This document shows positions 9,994-17,720 of a DNA stretch of 27,551 bases, one piece after another. Below the pieces are notes generated by a model. It was not told the DNA's origin, did no database searches, and saw only the letters and a list, made by a program, of their open reading frames with translations. Source of the stretch: an uncultured Kiloniellales bacterium (GTDB taxonomy: Bacteria; Pseudomonadota; Alphaproteobacteria; Kiloniellales; JAKSDN01); assembly GCA_947259625.1 (NCBI GenBank), contig CAMYMY010000016.1, positions 1-27,551 on the forward strand. The letters run 5' to 3'. Numbering within the stretch: the first letter of the stretch is position 1; each line of letters opens with the position of its first letter. Made by a program: the position numbers and the translations under genes.

Positions 9994-10587
9994 CTACCGC
10001 GTCACGTCGCAAAGGCGGCCCTGCGGCTCCGGCGTGGTCATGAGAAGCTCGCAGGTGTCATAGGATTCCCGCTCCAGGATGCGGCCGACGTCCCGGAGCG
10101 TCGGCATGTCCAACGACGGGGATCTGGCCAAGATCCAAGCGAACTCACGAGAGGGTTGCCCGACGACGGACCACCGATATTCGGGGTCCAGCCCGATGAC
10201 CCAGTAGTCGCCGGCCGCCGGCCAGACCCAAGAGCCGAGCACTTCGACAAAGGTGACCTCGAGCTTGCCCTCCGAGCCGGCAGCCAGAAACCGCGCCCGG
10301 GCATCTGCCTGTTTGCGCGACCCGTCCGACGTGTCACAGGAGTTCAGCACATTGATGAGACCATCTTCTCCCAGTGCATAGCTCGCTGTCGTGCGGGCCG
10401 CGCAGTCGCTCTGGAACCATGCGGGGATCGCAGCCACCTGGTACCATTGACCGAGATAGCGCTGCACCTCGAAGTCGGAGACCGTGTTCATCGGGGTGGG
10501 CACGTCGGAAGAGCAGCCGCCAGCAAGAATTGCGAATAGTCCAGCGACGATTAGACGTTTCAGTTTCGACCGTTTGCAGAAGGCCAA
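9994..10587 (-). CDS. Blc-like outer membrane lipocalin lipoprotein
   Basis: This lipocalin carries a lipoprotein signal (KRLIVAGLFAILAGGC). The barrel begins with the lipocalin GxW motif in RYLGQWYQVAAIP, followed by YALGEDGLINVLNSC, and ends with YWVIGLDPEYRWSVVG and FAWILARSPSL, as in bacterial Blc. Blc proteins are anchored in the outer membrane and bind fatty acids or lysophospholipids. The start is uncertain. A TTG at 10587 gives a 25-residue signal up to the lipid-modified Cys; an upstream GTG at 10653 is also in frame. Neither has a strong ribosome binding site. It follows chrR on the same strand, which suggests it may belong to the RpoE transcript. Confidence 0.88.
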   Translation of the reverse strand: MAFCKRSKLKRLIVAGLFAILAGGCSSDVPTPMNTVSDFEVQRYLGQWYQVAAIPAWFQSDCAARTTASYALGEDGLINVLNSCDTSDGSRKQADARARFLAAGSEGKLEVTFVEVLGSWVWPAAGDYWVIGLDPEYRWSVVGQPSREFAWILARSPSLDMPTLRDVGRILERESYDTCELLMTTPEPQGRLCDVTR

Positions 10588-10686
10588 CTCGGTTGCCTGT
10601 TCTCTGTGCCTATGGTTGTCGAACACTCTCGACCTGGCGGGACCGACATCCACTTGGTCATCAGTTCGGGAGCCGCCAATGCGACG

Positions 10687-11343
10687 TCAGATGCGCAGGA
10701 AGGGGTTGAGCAGACGGCCGAAGGGCCCGGTCAGGCGCAGCGGCGCGTCGGTCACCGCGAGGCAGAGGCAGTCCTCGCCCGGGTCGGCGACCGGCCGGTG
10801 ATCGGTCGCGGCATCGGCCTCGGCCACGTCCCCGCGCAGGAAATGGCCGTGCTCGTCGCTGAATCCGCCGGCCAGCACCAGGGTCAGCTCGGTGCCTTCG
10901 TGGGTGTGTGCCGGCATGGCGGTCCCCGATTTGATGCGCATGAGGCGCGTCCGAAAGCCAGGAACCTCTTGCAGCAACTCCGCCTTGTCCAGGCCCCGGT
11001 AGGACGTCCAGTCGAGCTTCTCCAAACCCGCGCCGAGATAATCGCGCAGGGGGCGCGGCACGCGCGGGTCGACCGATGCCGGCACGCGGGCCGGCGGTTC
11101 CGGCGCTTCGGGGGCCGCTTCGTCGAGCCGGCCCAGGACGCATTCAAGGCTATCCTCGCCGAGCGCCTCGGCCTCCAGCTCCTCGAGCAAGACGCCGCCG
11201 AGGTCCTCCAGCCGCTCGACTTCGTTGCGGCAGCGCGGGCAGAGCGCGAGGTGGGTCGCGACCACCAGGGCGACCGGCTCGTCTTGCGAGCCGGCGGCAT
11301 AGGCGATCAGGAGGTCGTCGCCGGGGTGGTGTTCGGGCATCAT
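10687..11343 (-). CDS. chrR: ChrR-type zinc anti-sigma factor
   Basis: This 218-residue protein sequesters the ECF sigma factor RpoE until singlet oxygen or related damage releases it. The N-terminal anti-sigma domain keeps all four zinc ligands at the positions known for Rhodobacter ChrR: His6, His31, Cys35 and Cys38 (HLALCPRC). The C-terminal cupin domain has His146, His148 and Glu152 (PAHTHEGTEL) and His182, the cupin metal ligands. It overlaps the rpoE stop by four bases (ATGA), as expected for a co-translated sigma/anti-sigma pair. A second in-frame ATG is adjacent. Confidence 0.95.
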   Translation of the reverse strand: MMPEHHPGDDLLIAYAAGSQDEPVALVVATHLALCPRCRNEVERLEDLGGVLLEELEAEALGEDSLECVLGRLDEAAPEAPEPPARVPASVDPRVPRPLRDYLGAGLEKLDWTSYRGLDKAELLQEVPGFRTRLMRIKSGTAMPAHTHEGTELTLVLAGGFSDEHGHFLRGDVAEADAATDHRPVADPGEDCLCLAVTDAPLRLTGPFGRLLNPFLRI

Positions 11344-11918
11344 TCCATGGTCTCCAGCGCGGTGCGCAGCTTTCCCATTGCCAGGCGCAACCGCGATTTG
11401 ACGGTGCCGAGGGGTAGAGCCAGCTCCTCGGCGATCACGCTGTGCGACTTGTCCTCGAAATAGGCCAGCCGCAATAGTCTTGCCTGTTCTTCAGGCAGCG
11501 CCGCGACGGCGGCATGCAGGCATTTGCTTCTCTGTGCGGCCTCCACGACGCGGTCGGCCGGGTCGTCGGGCTCGGGCACCAGGGCCGGGTCCTCCGGGTC
11601 GATCTCGGGGCGCCGTGCCCGGCGCAGGGTGTCGATCCGGCGGTTTCGTGCGATCGTGAACACCCAGGTGCTGACGGCCGCCTTGCTCCGGTCGAACTGC
11701 GCGGCGCGGCGCCAGACGGTCAGCATGACGTCCTGAGCCAGATCCTCAGCGCTCGCCCGATCGGCCCCTTGGCGGATCAGGTAGGCCTTGACCCGCGGCC
11801 CGAAGGTCTCGAACAGCCGGACGAAGGCCTTGCGATCGCGCCGCTGGGCGACGGCAGTCATCAGCTCTTCGGCGGAGGCCTCCGCGCCCGGCTCCCCAAA
11901 GGTTGTCTCGCCCCGCAT
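11340..11918 (-). CDS. rpoE: ECF sigma factor RpoE (ECF11, singlet-oxygen type)
   Basis: This sigma factor of 192 residues directs RNA polymerase to singlet-oxygen stress promoters. Region 2 (about 31-100) includes FGPRVKAYLIRQGA, EDLAQDVMLTVWRRA and TWVFTIARNRRID. Region 4 (about 136-185) includes LPEEQARLLRLAYFEDKSHS and LGTVKSRLRLAMGKLR. The ATG at 11918 has AAAGG upstream. An in-frame GTG at 12020 would add 34 hydrophobic residues and lies only about 25 bases from the predicted transcription start, so it is a weaker alternative. The gene overlaps chrR and is preceded by a promoter resembling its own target sites, suggesting autoregulation. Confidence 0.95.
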   Translation of the reverse strand: MRGETTFGEPGAEASAEELMTAVAQRRDRKAFVRLFETFGPRVKAYLIRQGADRASAEDLAQDVMLTVWRRAAQFDRSKAAVSTWVFTIARNRRIDTLRRARRPEIDPEDPALVPEPDDPADRVVEAAQRSKCLHAAVAALPEEQARLLRLAYFEDKSHSVIAEELALPLGTVKSRLRLAMGKLRTALETME

Positions 11919-12049
11919 GGCCCTTTCTAGTGGCAGCACAGGCCAAACCACAAGCGCCGACTTGGCGGCGACAACGGCGGCAAGGGGTGGTCGTATGTCG
12001 ATCGCAAGAGCATTCAGCACGATTCGGCTCTCCCGCCTTTCGTATGAGT

Positions 12050-12077
12050 CCTACGCTGGCATCCGCGGGTTGGATCA
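12050..12077 (-). promoter_or_regulatory. Predicted RpoE promoter of rpoE-chrR
   Basis: The minus strand reads TGATCC (12077-12072), a 16-base spacer, then CGTAGG (12055-12050). TGATCC is the -35 box known for RpoE (ECF11) promoters. The same spacing and CGTA core recur at the other two regulon promoters in this window. It predicts autoregulation of the sigma factor. Confidence 0.8.
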
Positions 12078-12128
12078 CAGGGACCGCGAAGGCCAACGGA
12101 CCCGGTTCCCGGACCGCCGCGCCTAGGG

Positions 12129-12156
12129 TGATCCAATGTCGGGGATTTCGCGTATA
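12129..12156 (+). promoter_or_regulatory. Predicted RpoE promoter of the lipid-modification operon
   Basis: The plus strand reads TGATCC (12129-12134), a 16-base spacer, then CGTATA (12151-12156). It has the same layout as the divergent rpoE promoter. It lies about 100 bases ahead of the FAD oxidoreductase start codon, so the five-gene plus operon should be an RpoE target. Confidence 0.85.
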
Positions 12157-12254
12157 CGACCCCGAGACACACCGAGGTGGCGTGTGGCGCGGGAGTTGCG
12201 CCGGGACTTCGGCACGGAACGACAGCCGAAACTGGGACTGGGGTAGGAGACTTC

Positions 12255-13586
12255 ATGAAAATCGCGGTCGTCGGTGGCGGCATTTCCGGGCTGAGCACGG
12301 CATGGCTGCTCGCCCGGAAGCACGAGGTGAGCCTGTTCGAATCCGCAAACTATCTCGGCGGTCATTCCAATACGGTGGACGTCCTGCTGGGCGGCCGGGT
12401 CGTGCCGGTCGACACCGGGTTCATTGTCTACAACGAGCGCAACTATCCCAATCTGACGCAGCTCTACGCGGCGCTCGGCGTCGCGACCGTCGCAAGCGAC
12501 ATGTCCTTCTCGGTGTCGCTGGACGCGGGCGGGTTCGAGTACTTCGGCAGCGCACCTGGCCTCTTCGCCCAGCCGGCCAATCTGATGCGGCCGGATTTCT
12601 GGCGCATGTTCCGCGACCTCCTGCGCTTCTACCGAGAGGCGCCGCGCCTCGTGGCCCGCCGCGATCTGGACCGGGTCACGCTGGGCGAGCTCCTGGCCGA
12701 AGGCGGGTATTCCGATGTCTTCGCGCACCGCCACCTTCTGCCCATGGCGGCGGCGATCTGGTCTTCGACTCTGGACGACATCCTCGCCTTTCCGGCCCAG
12801 ACCTTCGTGCGGTTCTTCGAGAACCACGGCCTGTTCAACCTGGGGGAGCGGCCCCAATGGCGCAGCGTTCTGGGCGGCAGTCGCCGATACGTGGATGCCC
12901 TCTGCGCGCCCTTCCGGCACAGGGTGCATCTCGCCTCGCCCATCGTCGCGGTTTGGCGAACCCCGGCCGGCGTGTTCCTGCGCGACGCTGCCGGCCGGGA
13001 ACAGAGTTTCGATCAACTCGTGATCGCAACCCACGCCGATCAGGCCCTGGCGATGTTGGGTCCGGACGCGTCCGCCGAGGAGAGCCGTGTTCTCGGGGCC
13101 TTCCGATACCAGGAGAACCGCGCGGTGCTCCATCGCGACCCGGCGCTCATGCCGCGGCGCCGGCGTGCCTGGGCGAGCTGGAACTACCTGGCCGAGGGCA
13201 GCGCCGAGACGACGCGCCGGGTCGCCGTCAGCTACTGGATGAACCGTTTGCAGCGGCTCGGCACCACGCGGGACGTGTTCGTCACTCTGAACCCTCTGCA
13301 CGAGCCCGCGCCGAATTTGACCTTTGGGGACTACACCTACCATCATCCGCAGTTCGATCGGGCGGCGCTCTTGGCCCAGGAGCGGTTGCCCTCGATCCAG
13401 GGTCTGAACCGCGTGTGGTTTTGCGGCAGCTACTGCGGCTATGGCTTTCACGAGGACGGCCTGCAGGCCGGTCTCGCGGTGGCGGCGGCGCTCGGTCAGC
13501 CCGCGCCCTGGGCGGCCGACGTCACGCCGATGAGCCCGGCCTGGCGCGCGGTGACGCCGAGCACGCCGGCCATGGCGGCCGAATAG
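12255..13586 (+). CDS. FAD-dependent (amine oxidase-like) oxidoreductase
   Basis: This 443-residue flavoprotein starts with a Rossmann FAD-binding motif, VVGGGISGLSTAWLL (residues 5-19), followed by the Glu that binds ribose (LFESANYLGGHSNTV). It ends with WFCGSYCGYGFHEDGLQAGL, the second FAD contact of this phytoene-desaturase/amine-oxidase group. The ATG at 12255 has TAGGAGA upstream; the in-frame extension to 12177 would overlap the promoter leader. It is the first gene of the RpoE-controlled operon. A homologous flavoprotein sits next to rpoE-chrR in Rhodobacter, where genes of this cluster are needed to turn methylated unsaturated acyl chains into furan fatty acids. A desaturase role (UfaD-like) is inferred, not shown. 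Confidence 0.93.
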   Translation: MKIAVVGGGISGLSTAWLLARKHEVSLFESANYLGGHSNTVDVLLGGRVVPVDTGFIVYNERNYPNLTQLYAALGVATVASDMSFSVSLDAGGFEYFGSAPGLFAQPANLMRPDFWRMFRDLLRFYREAPRLVARRDLDRVTLGELLAEGGYSDVFAHRHLLPMAAAIWSSTLDDILAFPAQTFVRFFENHGLFNLGERPQWRSVLGGSRRYVDALCAPFRHRVHLASPIVAVWRTPAGVFLRDAAGREQSFDQLVIATHADQALAMLGPDASAEESRVLGAFRYQENRAVLHRDPALMPRRRRAWASWNYLAEGSAETTRRVAVSYWMNRLQRLGTTRDVFVTLNPLHEPAPNLTFGDYTYHHPQFDRAALLAQERLPSIQGLNRVWFCGSYCGYGFHEDGLQAGLAVAAALGQPAPWAADVTPMSPAWRAVTPSTPAMAAE

Positions 13587-13611
13587 GGATGGGCAGGGTT
13601 CCGGGTTTGAA

Positions 13612-14424
13612 ATGAAAGATGCCGCGGTGACTACCTCCTGCCTCTACTTCGGCCGGGTGATGCATAAGCGCTTGCTGCCCTTTCGCCATCGCCTCGATTT
13701 TCGGATCTTCTCGCTCTATCTCGATCTCGACGAGCTGCCGGCCCTGTCGCGGCGCCTGCGGTTCTTCTCGCACAACCGGTGGAACCTCTTCGGCTTCCTG
13801 GACCGGGATCACGGCGCGCGCGACGGCACGGCCCTGCGGCCATGGCTGGACGCACGCCTCGCCGAAGCCGGCATCGATCTGGAGGGCGGCGCCGTGCGCC
13901 TGCTCTGCTTCCCGCGCTTGCTGGGCTACGTGTTCAATCCGCTCAGCATCTGGTTTTGCTATCACAAGAGCGGCCGGCTGACCGCCGTGCTCTACGAGGT
14001 GCGCAACACCTTCGGCGAGCAGCATTGCTATCTCATCCCCGTCGACCCGGCGCGCGCGCCGGACAGGCCCATCCTGCAAAGCTGCGACAAGGGCTTTTAC
14101 GTCTCGCCCTTCATCGGCATGGCCGCGACCTACCAATTTCGCCTCGCCGAGCCGGACACTCGCCTCGCCGTGGTGATTCGGCAGTGGACGCCCGAAGGCG
14201 CGCTCCTGGTGGCGTCGCAGACCGGGCGGCGGCAGCCCCTGGATGACGCGACCCTGCTGAGGGCCTTCCTAGCCTACCCGCTGATGACCCTGAAGGTGAT
14301 CGCCGGGATCCACTGGCACGCGTTCAAGCTCTGGCGCAAGGGCGCCAAGCTCGTGCCACGCCCGCCCGCACCCGAGCACGCGGTCACCGTGGTGCGGCCG
14401 CCGCTCGGCCGCGCCGCCGAATGA
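13612..14424 (+). CDS. DUF1365 protein
   Basis: This 270-residue protein is of the DUF1365 family. Characteristic blocks are LYFGRVMHKRLLPFRHRL near the start, then LLCFPRLLGYVFNPLSIWFCY, VRNTFGEQHCYL, DKGFYVSPF and LMTLKVIAGIHWHAFKLW. Conserved His, Asn and Tyr residues suggest an enzyme, but no catalytic mechanism is known to me. It sits between a flavin oxidoreductase (25 bases upstream) and a cyclopropane-synthase-like methyltransferase (four-base ATGA overlap), the association usual for the family. It is thought to act on phospholipid acyl chains. A role in oxygen insertion to form furan fatty acids is possible by context only. Confidence 0.92.
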   Translation: MKDAAVTTSCLYFGRVMHKRLLPFRHRLDFRIFSLYLDLDELPALSRRLRFFSHNRWNLFGFLDRDHGARDGTALRPWLDARLAEAGIDLEGGAVRLLCFPRLLGYVFNPLSIWFCYHKSGRLTAVLYEVRNTFGEQHCYLIPVDPARAPDRPILQSCDKGFYVSPFIGMAATYQFRLAEPDTRLAVVIRQWTPEGALLVASQTGRRQPLDDATLLRAFLAYPLMTLKVIAGIHWHAFKLWRKGAKLVPRPPAPEHAVTVVRPPLGRAAE

Positions 14425-15674
14425 CGCCTTGTATTACGTCCAGTCCTGAAGACGGAACCCCCATGCAAGCCGATATCGAATACCCGGAGCGTTTTCAACG
14501 CGGCGGCCTCGCCGAAAGCCTGGTCCTGGCGCTGGCCGCGCGGGTCAATACGGGCGAGCTTGCCATTACCTTGCCCCATGGCGGCGAACGACTCTTTAAG
14601 GGCGCTCAGGCGGGCCCCAGGGCGGCGCTGCGGGTTCACCAACCGCGCGTGTTTCGTCGCGTGCTTCTCGGCGGCACGCTGGCCTTCGCCGAAGCCTACA
14701 TGGAGGGCGATTGCGACAGCCCGGACCTGGCCGCGCTGGTGGAATTCGTGATCCGGAACGAGGCGGCCCTGCTGACGGCGCTCGACGGGCAGCGCTGGAC
14801 CCGCGCGCTGCAGCGGCTCGGCCACCTGCTGCGCCCCAATTCGAAGCGCGGCTCGCGGCGCAACATCGCGCGGCACTACGACCTGGGCAACGACTTCTAC
14901 GCGCTTTGGCTCGACCCCTCGATGACCTACTCCTCGGCGGTCTTCGAACGGCCCGGGGAATCGTTCGAGGCGGCGCAGGACAACAAGTACCGCCGCATGG
15001 CCGAACTCGCCGCCATCGGACCGAACGACCGCGTGCTCGAGGTCGGCTGCGGCTGGGGCGGCTTCTGCAGCTGGGCGGCCCGCGAGATCGGCTGCCGGAT
15101 CACGGCGGTCACGATCTCTCCGGCTCAGTACGATTTCGCGGCCCGGCGTCTGCAGGCCGAAGGCCTCGGCGGGCAAGTCGACCTGCGCCTGCAGGATTAT
15201 CGCGACCTCGACGGCAGCTTCGACAAGATCGTCTCGATCGAGATGCTCGAGGCCGTCGGCGAAAGGTACTGGCCGCGCTACTTCGCGACGCTGCGCGACC
15301 GCCTCGTGCCGGGCGGCCGGGCCGCGCTTCAGGTCATCACCATCGCCGACGACCTCTTCGAGACCTACCGCAAGGACGTGGACTTCATCCAGCGCTACAT
15401 CTTTCCCGGCGGCCTGCTGCCGTCGCCCGGCCGTCTGCGCGACCAGGTGCGCGGCGCGGGGCTCGAATGGCAGGGCTGCGAGAGCTTCGGGCTGCACTAT
15501 GCCCGCACCCTGGAGATCTGGCGCCGTGCCTTCGAGACGGCCTGGCCCCAGGTCCGCGCCCTCGGCTTCGACGAGCGCTTCCGGCGCATGTGGCGCTACT
15601 ACCTCGCCTATTGCGAGGCCGGCTTCAAGACCGGTCGGATCGACGTGCTGCAGGCGACCCTGGCAAAGAGCTGA
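14421..15674 (+). CDS. Cyclopropane-fatty-acid-synthase-like SAM methyltransferase (UfaM/UfaA1-like)
   Basis: This 417-residue SAM-dependent methyltransferase of the cyclopropane synthase family acts on double bonds in membrane phospholipid acyl chains. The family signature RHYDLGNDFYALWLD is followed by the SAM-binding loop VLEVGCGWGG (205-214) and the C-terminal MWRYYLAYCEAGF. In classical cyclopropane synthases the segment after motif IV reads with a His (FEHVG type) that helps bind the active-site bicarbonate. Here it is EMLEAVG (about 274-280), without that His, as I recall for methylases making methylated rather than cyclopropane chains. It overlaps DUF1365 by four bases. A second start at 14463 is possible. 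Methylation of vaccenoyl chains is inferred. Confidence 0.93.
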   Translation: MTPCITSSPEDGTPMQADIEYPERFQRGGLAESLVLALAARVNTGELAITLPHGGERLFKGAQAGPRAALRVHQPRVFRRVLLGGTLAFAEAYMEGDCDSPDLAALVEFVIRNEAALLTALDGQRWTRALQRLGHLLRPNSKRGSRRNIARHYDLGNDFYALWLDPSMTYSSAVFERPGESFEAAQDNKYRRMAELAAIGPNDRVLEVGCGWGGFCSWAAREIGCRITAVTISPAQYDFAARRLQAEGLGGQVDLRLQDYRDLDGSFDKIVSIEMLEAVGERYWPRYFATLRDRLVPGGRAALQVITIADDLFETYRKDVDFIQRYIFPGGLLPSPGRLRDQVRGAGLEWQGCESFGLHYARTLEIWRRAFETAWPQVRALGFDERFRRMWRYYLAYCEAGFKTGRIDVLQATLAKS

Positions 15675-15682
15675 CGCCTGCC

Positions 15683-17032
15683 ATGACCTCGGTGCCGCAG
15701 CCTTCGGACCGGCTGGGCCGGTCTGTCCTGCTTGCCTACGGTTTGCCCGGCCTGCCTCTGGCCGCGTTCCTGTTGCCGCTCTACGTGACCCTGCCGGCCT
15801 TCTATGCCGTCGATCTGGGGCTCGGGTTCTTCGCGGTCGGGGTCGTGCTGCTCCTGGCCCGGCTCTGGGACGTGGTCACCGATCCGCTGATCGGATCCCT
15901 GTCCGACCGCCTGACCACGCGCTTCGGCCGCCGCCGCCCTTGGTTGCTGGCGGGGGCGCCCCTCGTGATGGTGAGCGCGGGCTTTCTCTTCCTGCCCGGC
16001 CCCGGCGCCGATTGGGGCGGGCTTCTGGTCTGGACCATGGCGCTCTACCTGGGCGCCACCATGATCGTCCTGCCCTACACCGCCTGGGGCGCCGAGCTTT
16101 CCTCCGATTACGACGAGCGCAGCCGGATCGCGGGCTGGCGCGAAGGTCTGGTGGTGGTCGGCACCCTGCTGGCCGCCGGCCTGCCGGCGGTGGTGGGCGC
16201 CGAGCGCGCGGTCGCCCTGGAAGTGATCGCCTGGTCGCTCTGGATCGTATTACCCGTATGTCTGATCATCGCAGTCCGATTCGTTCCGGAACACGCTGTT
16301 GCCCCGCAGGCGCGGTTGGCCTGGCGTCAGGGGCTCAAGGTGCTTTGGCGCAACGGCCCGTTCCGGCGTCTGATCGCCGCCTACTTCCTCAACGGCATCG
16401 CCAACGGCCTGCCGGCAACCCTCTTTCTGCTTTACGTCGAGCGTGTGCTGGAGACGCCGGAATGGTCCGGCGTCCTGCTGTTCGTCTACTTCCTGTGCGG
16501 TATCGCGGCGATTCCGCTGTGGCTCCGTCTCAGCCGGCACTGGGGCAAGCACCGCACCTGGGTCGGCGCCATGGTCTGGGCGGCCGTGGTCTTCGCCTTC
16601 GTGCCGCTGCTCGGGCCGGGCGACCACCTTTGGTTCCTGGTGGTCTGCGTGCTGACCGGGATCAGCCTCGGCGCGGACCTGACCTTGCCGGCCTCCATGC
16701 AGGCCGACGTGGTCGACCTCGACACCCTGCGCAGCCGGCAAAGCCGTGCGGGCCTGTACTTCGCGCTCTGGGGCGTGGCCACCAAGCTCGCCCTGGCCTT
16801 GGCGGTCGGCATCGCCTTTCCTGTGCTCGCGCTGGCGGGCCTGGAGCCGGGCCAGGAGACGACCGCCTCGCCTTCGGCTCTCTTTGTCCTGGCGGCGCTC
16901 TACAGCCTGCTGCCGGCGGCGATCAAGCTGGGCGCCGTGGCGTTGGTCGCCGGCTACCCGATCACCGCGGCGCGCCTGCGTCGCATCCGCCGCCTGATCG
17001 AGGCGCGCGCCGCGCGCACCGCCTGGGACTGA
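15683..17032 (+). CDS. GPH-family (MelB-like) MFS transporter
   Basis: This 449-residue polytopic membrane protein has about twelve hydrophobic segments. The signature of glycoside-pentoside-hexuronide:cation symporters is plain: WDVVTDPLIGSLSDR followed by TRFGRRRPWLLAGAP, and in the second half SMQADVVDLDTLRSRQSRAG. The gene begins nine bases after the methyltransferase stop, so it is co-transcribed. A GPH transporter is also part of the Rhodobacter RpoE operon. Its cargo is unknown. Because its neighbours act on phospholipids, an amphipathic lipid precursor or lysolipid, as for Lyso-PL/MFSD2A-like relatives, is a possibility but only an inference. Confidence 0.92.
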   Translation: MTSVPQPSDRLGRSVLLAYGLPGLPLAAFLLPLYVTLPAFYAVDLGLGFFAVGVVLLLARLWDVVTDPLIGSLSDRLTTRFGRRRPWLLAGAPLVMVSAGFLFLPGPGADWGGLLVWTMALYLGATMIVLPYTAWGAELSSDYDERSRIAGWREGLVVVGTLLAAGLPAVVGAERAVALEVIAWSLWIVLPVCLIIAVRFVPEHAVAPQARLAWRQGLKVLWRNGPFRRLIAAYFLNGIANGLPATLFLLYVERVLETPEWSGVLLFVYFLCGIAAIPLWLRLSRHWGKHRTWVGAMVWAAVVFAFVPLLGPGDHLWFLVVCVLTGISLGADLTLPASMQADVVDLDTLRSRQSRAGLYFALWGVATKLALALAVGIAFPVLALAGLEPGQETTASPSALFVLAALYSLLPAAIKLGAVALVAGYPITAARLRRIRRLIEARAARTAWD

Positions 17033-17048
17033 CTCCGGGAGGTCGGCC

Positions 17049-17720
17049 GTGATCCCTAGGCTCGCGTTGCTCGCCGTGCTGATCGGCATTTCGGGATGTA
17101 GCTCCATGAAACCGGAAGACTTTGCTGGACGCCAACCGAAGCTCTTGATCGAAGAGTATTTCGCCGGCCGGACCAAGGCCTGGGGCATCTTCCAGGACCG
17201 CTTCGGCCAATTACGCCGCCAGTTCGAGGTCGAGATCGAAGGCGACTGGGACGAGGGCACGCTGACCCTCGTGGAGGATTTTCTCTACGACGACGGCGAG
17301 ACCGAGCAGCGGATCTGGCGCATCACGAAACGCGGCGATCACGGGTACGAGGGCCGGGCAGACGGCGTGATCGGTGTCGCCGAGGGTCTCGCCTACGGCA
17401 ATGCGCTCAATTGGCGCTACCGCTTCGCGCTCAAGGTCGGGGACGATACCTGGAACGTCACCTTCGACGACTGGTTGTTCCTGCAGTCCGACGGCGTGCT
17501 GATCAACCGGGCCGAGGTGACCAAGTTCGGCATCAAGCTGGGCGAGGTCACGCTGGTGTTCCGCAAGGACGCGGAAGCCTCCACGCAAGCCGCAAGCTTC
17601 ACCAGCACCGCCGCCGAAAAGGCACGAAAAAGGCGTCACTCAAAAAAGGTGTCTGACACCTTTTTCGCCGGGGCTGTCGGTCTTCCCGGCATCGCCGCCG
17701 AAGGGTTCATGGGGGTTTGA
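17049..17720 (+). CDS. DUF3833 lipoprotein with repeat-derived C-terminal tail
   Basis: This 223-residue predicted lipoprotein begins at a GTG with GGGAGG eight bases upstream and has a short signal ending in ISGC (Cys17). The DUF3833 domain runs from about residue 26 (FAGRQPKLLIEEYFAGRT) to VTLVFRK at about 172, with central WRITKRGDHGYEGRADGVIG and LNWRYRFALKV. It probably sits on the inner face of the outer membrane or in the periplasm; its function is unknown. The last about 50 residues lie outside the domain and include translation of a palindromic repeat (17643-17665). The stop lies inside the 3' end of the convergent SnoaL-like gene, a 14-base tail-to-tail overlap. A homologue is in the Rhodobacter RpoE operon. 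Confidence 0.88.
   Translation: MIPRLALLAVLIGISGCSSMKPEDFAGRQPKLLIEEYFAGRTKAWGIFQDRFGQLRRQFEVEIEGDWDEGTLTLVEDFLYDDGETEQRIWRITKRGDHGYEGRADGVIGVAEGLAYGNALNWRYRFALKVGDDTWNVTFDDWLFLQSDGVLINRAEVTKFGIKLGEVTLVFRKDAEASTQAASFTSTAAEKARKRRHSKKVSDTFFAGAVGLPGIAAEGFMGV
17627..17665. repeat. Palindromic repeat, probable bidirectional terminator
   Basis: Positions 17643-17665 form a perfect palindrome: AAAAAGGTGTC, one T, then GACACCTTTTT. It is preceded at 17627-17637 by an imperfect copy of the left arm (AAAAAGGCGTC). The G/C core flanked by A and T runs can end transcription in both directions, suiting its place between two convergent operons. The same GGTGTC/GACACC palindrome with A/T flanks recurs in many proteobacterial genomes, so it looks like a dispersed repeat. 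It lies inside the DUF3833 reading frame. Confidence 0.8.

Larger units (their letters stand above)
11919..12254. other. Divergent intergenic region between rpoE and the oxidoreductase operon
   Basis: This 336-base region has no gene that I can support. It holds two back-to-back ECF-type promoters (12050-12077 minus and 12129-12156 plus), about 50 bases apart between their -35 boxes. The untranslated leaders would be about 125 bases for rpoE, using the 11918 start, and about 90 bases for the oxidoreductase. I see no terminator or further repeat. Confidence 0.85.

Noticed and set aside
11919..12020. 34-residue N-terminal extension of RpoE from the GTG at 12020
   Set aside because: It is hydrophobic and not part of the sigma family; the ATG at 11918 has a reasonable AAAGG site. 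It cannot be fully excluded.
14711..15682. Upstream half of a frame joining the methyltransferase region to the MFS transporter
   Set aside because: This part is Arg/Pro/Ala-rich and out of frame with the methyltransferase; the transporter starts at the ATG at 15683.
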